The notes under the pieces: model-generated
Told to the model about the DNA's origin: nothing
Seen by the model: only the letters and a program-made list of their open reading frames with translations
The model's database searches: none
Source of the DNA: Streptomyces sp. HPF1205
Lineage (GTDB): Bacteria > Actinomycetota > Actinomycetes > Streptomycetales > Streptomycetaceae
Direction: 5' to 3'
Assembly: GCF_020400825.1 (NCBI RefSeq)
Contig: NZ_JAINVH010000006.1
Span: 231,820-295,819 of the forward strand
DNA length: 64,000 nt
Translations under genes and position numbers: made by a program
Part shown: one piece after another, positions 61,531-64,000 of the stretch
Layout of the letters: every line of letters begins with the position of its first letter
Numbering within the stretch: position 1 is the first letter of the stretch

Positions 61531-62538
61531 TCATATCAGACCGCGTGTGGCGGCCAAGACCCCGGCCTGGAACCTGCTGTCCGCTTCAAGGTATCGCATG
61601 ATCTCCGATACCAGGCGACTCACTGTGCGCAATGACACCCCTAGTTTGCGGGCGATACGTTCGTCTGTCAGCCCGTTGGCCAGAAGTCTCAGCGTCGTGC
61701 GGTGCTGCTCGGTCAGTTCGCCGGAGGCCCCGCCGGAGTCCGGCGAGTGCGTGGCGTACGGGGTCGATCGCAGCCAGCAGTCCTCGTACAGGGCGACGTA
61801 GGACCGGACGAGGGTCGGCCCGCGGACGATGACGGCGGTGCCGCGCGGGTCGTCGGGATGGGCCGAGACAAGGGCGCTGTGCGAATCCGCGATAAGCAGA
61901 TCGAAAGGCACGTGGGAGGCCAGGCGGACTTCCACCCCGGTGGCCACGAGATCGGAAAGGTATTTCCGCTGGCGCGGTGCCGAATTGATGCTCTCACTGT
62001 AAATAGAACGCACCCGCACCCCGCGCGCAATCAATGCCGCGTCTTCCGCGAGTGCATTGTTGAGCACTTCCCCGGAAGGCAATGGGCCGGGATGCATCGA
62101 GCCGATCATCTCGGTGACGGTCGCGTCGAAATCCTGCACGAACTGCCGGCCGCGGTTGTCCCGCGTGACGAGTTCGACTTCGATCTCGGCGGTCTCCCGC
62201 ATCACGGCGGGCCGGTAGCGCTCCATGAGCGACTCGGCGGCGCGGATGATCGACGACAGCTCCTCGCGCTGATGGCGCAGCGCCTCGCGCTGCCTGGCGA
62301 GCAGCCCGATGAGCGCGGTGTCCGGCTCCACCGAGGTGACCTCCTCGGGAGCCGGGCCGGGGCGTATCAGCCCCAGGTCCTGCAGCTCCGACCACCCGGC
62401 CGCGGCCTCGGCCTCCGTCAGTCCGAGCTCGGCCACGGCCTTCCGCGGCGCTATGGAACCGTTCGCCCGCAACGCCTGGTAGAGGGCGAGCCCGGCTTCC
62501 GCCGCATCTGCCCCGCCACTCCGAACAGCACTGGCCAC
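61531..62538 (-). CDS. LuxR-type regulator with TrmB-like N-terminal domain
   Basis: Regulator of 335 residues. Residues ~15-75 resemble a TrmB-like winged helix (ELGLTEAEAAAGWSELQDLGLI), residues ~80-270 form a ligand or phospholipase-D-like sensor region, and the C-terminal LuxR helix-turn-helix is LLANGLTDERIARKLGVSLRTVSRLVSEIM. There is no receiver domain, so it probably responds to a small ligand or peptide. GTG 62538 has AGGGGG upstream. Regulators of this build often lie beside peptide natural-product precursors in streptomycetes. Its likely target is the secreted repeat-peptide gene 161 bp downstream. Confidence 0.87.
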   Translation of the reverse strand: MASAVRSGGADAAEAGLALYQALRANGSIAPRKAVAELGLTEAEAAAGWSELQDLGLIRPGPAPEEVTSVEPDTALIGLLARQREALRHQREELSSIIRAAESLMERYRPAVMRETAEIEVELVTRDNRGRQFVQDFDATVTEMIGSMHPGPLPSGEVLNNALAEDAALIARGVRVRSIYSESINSAPRQRKYLSDLVATGVEVRLASHVPFDLLIADSHSALVSAHPDDPRGTAVIVRGPTLVRSYVALYEDCWLRSTPYATHSPDSGGASGELTEQHRTTLRLLANGLTDERIARKLGVSLRTVSRLVSEIMRYLEADSRFQAGVLAATRGLI

Positions 62539-62850
62539 GGTTTCCCCCTTTCGTCACCGCGAGCCTGACCCCGGGCCGGTACGCAGTTGGCGACAGGACC
62601 CGAAGCGACTTTAGCAATGGTTCAGTTATGTGCCAGCGGTCGAGGTCGCTCCGCCGCACCCCGGACTCCCCGTGTCCTGATCCATAATCGATCATTCCGC
62701 CCGCTTCCGCTACTGTCCTGGAGTGGCTTGGCGGACGTACGCCACGGCCAGCGGGGGCGATTTGGGGCGGCGGGGCGGCGGGCGCGGTGAGTGCGCGCCC
62801 GGCGCGGGGGTAGCCGGAGGGGAAGGAGCCCATCACCGGAGGTGACCCAC
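62539..62850. other. 312-bp divergent intergenic region
   Basis: No gene seen. It holds the LuxR-type gene promoter at 62608-62636 and, at the right end, the perfect GGAGGTGA ribosome site of the membrane protein. The rest shows nothing notable. Confidence 0.5.
62608..62636 (-). promoter_or_regulatory. Predicted promoter of the LuxR-type gene
   Basis: Minus strand -35 CTGGCA (62631-62636), exactly 17-bp spacer, -10 TAAAGT (62608-62613), giving a ~65-nt leader. Confidence 0.45.
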
Positions 62851-63342
62851 ATGCTGATCCTGGGCTTGCTGCTCCTTGCCTGCACGGCCGCCTTCACCGG
62901 CCTCGTCATAGCCGACAACCTCGGCGGCGGCGCCGAGCACGACGTGACCGTGCTCGGCTACCACATCGCCACCATGAACGGCCTGGCGATCTTCTGCGCG
63001 GGGCTCGCCCTCGCGCTGATCTTCAGCCTGGGCGCGATGATGGCCGTGACCGGCGGTGTCCTGCGCCGGCGCCGGTCGCGCAAGATCGCCGCCGCCCGCA
63101 TGGAAGCCGCCGCGGCCGCCCGCGAGCGCGACGAACTGGCCGCCCGGCTGGCCTCGGATCCCGCCGCGGCCCCGGAGAGCGAGTACGGGGCGTACGAGTA
63201 CGGTGCCCGCCGCGACGACGTGGCGGCCGACCGCGGCATGGCGGGCGGCCGGGCCGCGGCGGAACCCGCGGGAGCGACCCCCGCCGAACGGCCGGCGCCC
63301 ACGCACCACCGCCGCCACGCCCGGCACCTCTTCGGCCACTGA
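62851..63342 (+). CDS. Two-TM membrane protein with charged C-terminal tail
   Basis: Protein of 163 residues from ATG 62851 with GGAGGTGA 5 nt upstream. TM1 is MLILGLLLLACTAAFTGLVI and TM2 is GLAIFCAGLALALIFSLGAM. After that come RRRRSRK, an Ala/Arg/Glu coiled region, and a His/Arg end (HHRRHARHLFGH). The layout resembles LapA-like or small scaffold membrane proteins conserved in streptomycetes. Function unknown. Confidence 0.75.
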   Translation: MLILGLLLLACTAAFTGLVIADNLGGGAEHDVTVLGYHIATMNGLAIFCAGLALALIFSLGAMMAVTGGVLRRRRSRKIAAARMEAAAAARERDELAARLASDPAAAPESEYGAYEYGARRDDVAADRGMAGGRAAAEPAGATPAERPAPTHHRRHARHLFGH

Positions 63343-63397
63343 GACCACTGAGGTCGCCGAGACCGCCGGAACCCCCGCACCACCGGCGCCCGGCCCA

Positions 63398-63433
63398 CGC
63401 GGCCCCGTACCGCACCATCGGTACGGGGCCGCG
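63398..63433 (+). terminator. Strong stem-loop after the membrane protein gene
   Basis: Perfect 15-bp stem (CGCGGCCCCGTACCG and complement) with a caccat loop, 56 bp after the stop codon. Confidence 0.85.
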
Positions 63434-63502
63434 CCCTGCCGCGCCCCCGCGCCCCCTGCGCCCACCCGCCGCCCGCCCCCGCGCCCCCGGCCCCTGCCCC
63501 CG

Positions 63503-63637
63503 CGCGCCTACGTCCCCGTGCGCGGGCAGTTGGGGGTGGGGCCGGGGGAGTGCCTGTTTGTCGACGACTACCTGCCCTGCGTGGAGGGGGCCCGGGCGGC
63601 CGGCGTGCGGGCGCACTTGTTCCGGGTAACGAGGATG
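63503..63637 (+). pseudogene. Remnant of a HAD-superfamily hydrolase (C-terminal part)
   Basis: In the frame with GTG 63518, the translation LGVGPGECLFVDDYLPCVEG continued by ARAAGVRAHLFR matches the last conserved block of HAD hydrolases (motif IV with the DD pair, then the glycine-rich turn). No motif I (DxDxT) or rest of the domain precedes it, and the similarity ends after ~38 codons. The frame stays open beyond without further similarity. It is best read as a decayed gene end. Confidence 0.6.
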
Positions 63638-63869
63638 CCCCCGTCGCCATCGCCGAACATCTCGGATCCCCACACAACCGAAAGTATTCGACCACTACTT
63701 GACGTCAGATCACCACACGAGTTACCTGTTTCCCACAAAGTTGTCCAACGCCCACAGGGCGTCACCAGGACATCCGCACCGCCCCCCACCCGCGGCCGAC
63801 GGCGCCGAGCCGCTCTCCAGGCGCCCGCGGCTGTACCCCCCACTCCCGGCCGACGGAGGTCGACGCACT

Positions 63870-64000
63870 GTGCTCCGACAGATCCGCGAAAAGCGCACCA
63901 CGCCCGGCAGATCCACCCGCCGCCCCTTCACGCGCACGCTGGCCGTCGCCGGCAGCGCGCTGCTGACCCTGGTCGCCGCCCCGCTCCTCGCGCTCGGTTC
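63870..64000 (+). CDS. Secreted protein, N-terminus only (cut by window end)
   Basis: GTG 63870 is preceded by GGAGGT. The ~43 visible residues form a signal peptide: a basic n-region (IREKRTTPGRSTRRPFTRT) followed by a hydrophobic core (LAVAGSALLTLVAAPLLALG). The mature part lies outside the window, so the product is unknown. Confidence 0.65.
   Translation, partial: MLRQIREKRTTPGRSTRRPFTRTLAVAGSALLTLVAAPLLALG

Larger units (their letters stand above)
63343..63869. other. 527-bp region with a terminator and a gene relic
   Basis: It contains the terminator of the membrane protein gene (63398-63433), a stretch of cccgc-rich DNA, a HAD-hydrolase remnant (63503-63637), an AT-richer part around 63660-63730 that may hold the promoter of the last gene, and then the GGAGGT ribosome site at 63855. 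Confidence 0.5.

Overview
The window is high-GC DNA with dense, uniformly G/C-ended codons, many GTG/TTG starts and frequent 1-4 bp start/stop overlaps. The gene content points to a Streptomyces or close relative (Kitasatosporales): a SigH-type sigma factor with its RsbW-like antagonist, nickel superoxide dismutase sodN with its protease sodX, a fused actinobacterial 2-oxoglutarate dehydrogenase, a conservon, and a HAIR-controlled lon. As I recall it, the order (sigH ... malic enzyme ... sodX/sodN ... odhA ... two-component system ... lon ... second FtsW/PBP pair) follows the SCO5243 to SCO5302 stretch of S. coelicolor, so most of this is core chromosome with accessory islands inserted. No rRNA, tRNA, CRISPR array or insertion sequence was seen.

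Layout. 0-8 kb: lipid kinase, small membrane protein, sigH/rsbW pair, GNAT acetyltransferase, ACC-deaminase-like enzyme divergent from an RpiR regulator, and an ECF sigma factor coupled to a membrane-anchored partner. 8-16 kb: secreted PGRP-type amidase, SnoaL-like protein, NADP-malic enzyme divergent from a three-gene polar amino acid ABC importer, and a CGNR zinc-finger protein. 16-20.4 kb: sodX/sodN, a quinone oxidoreductase, and an autoregulated DUF4097-padR operon.

20.6-33.9 kb is the main accessory system. Seven genes plus a micro-ORF, all on the plus strand, encode a trypsin-VMAP protein, a MoxR AAA+ ATPase, a SAV_2336/vWA/TPR protein, an FxSxx-like RiPP precursor with an atypical C-terminus, a radical SAM/SPASM maturase, a stand-alone HExxH peptide hydroxylase, and a TIR-like/NB-ARC/TPR sensor with its own promoter. 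Together they look like a peptide-linked, NTPase-controlled conflict or signalling system.

34-49.9 kb: 2-oxoglutarate dehydrogenase, a two-component system, a spermidine-synthase-like protein, lon (with recognisable ClgR and HAIR operators), a secreted GH25 lysozyme, a PP2C-like protein, and a complete conservon (cvnA-B-C-D). 49.9-60.1 kb: NlpC/P60 hydrolase, a TetR regulator with two divergent diiron-protein genes (AurF-like and ferritin-like), polysaccharide deacetylase, PBP/FtsW-like pair, pentapeptide-repeat protein and glutathione peroxidase.

60.1-64 kb is accessory: a small Cys-containing protein that may be truncated, then a LuxR-type regulator directly upstream of a secreted 124-residue peptide that carries five VWWPG repeats. 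I do not recognise this peptide family; it is the most novel single gene here. The window ends with a small membrane protein, a relic of a HAD hydrolase, and the start of a secreted protein cut by the window edge.
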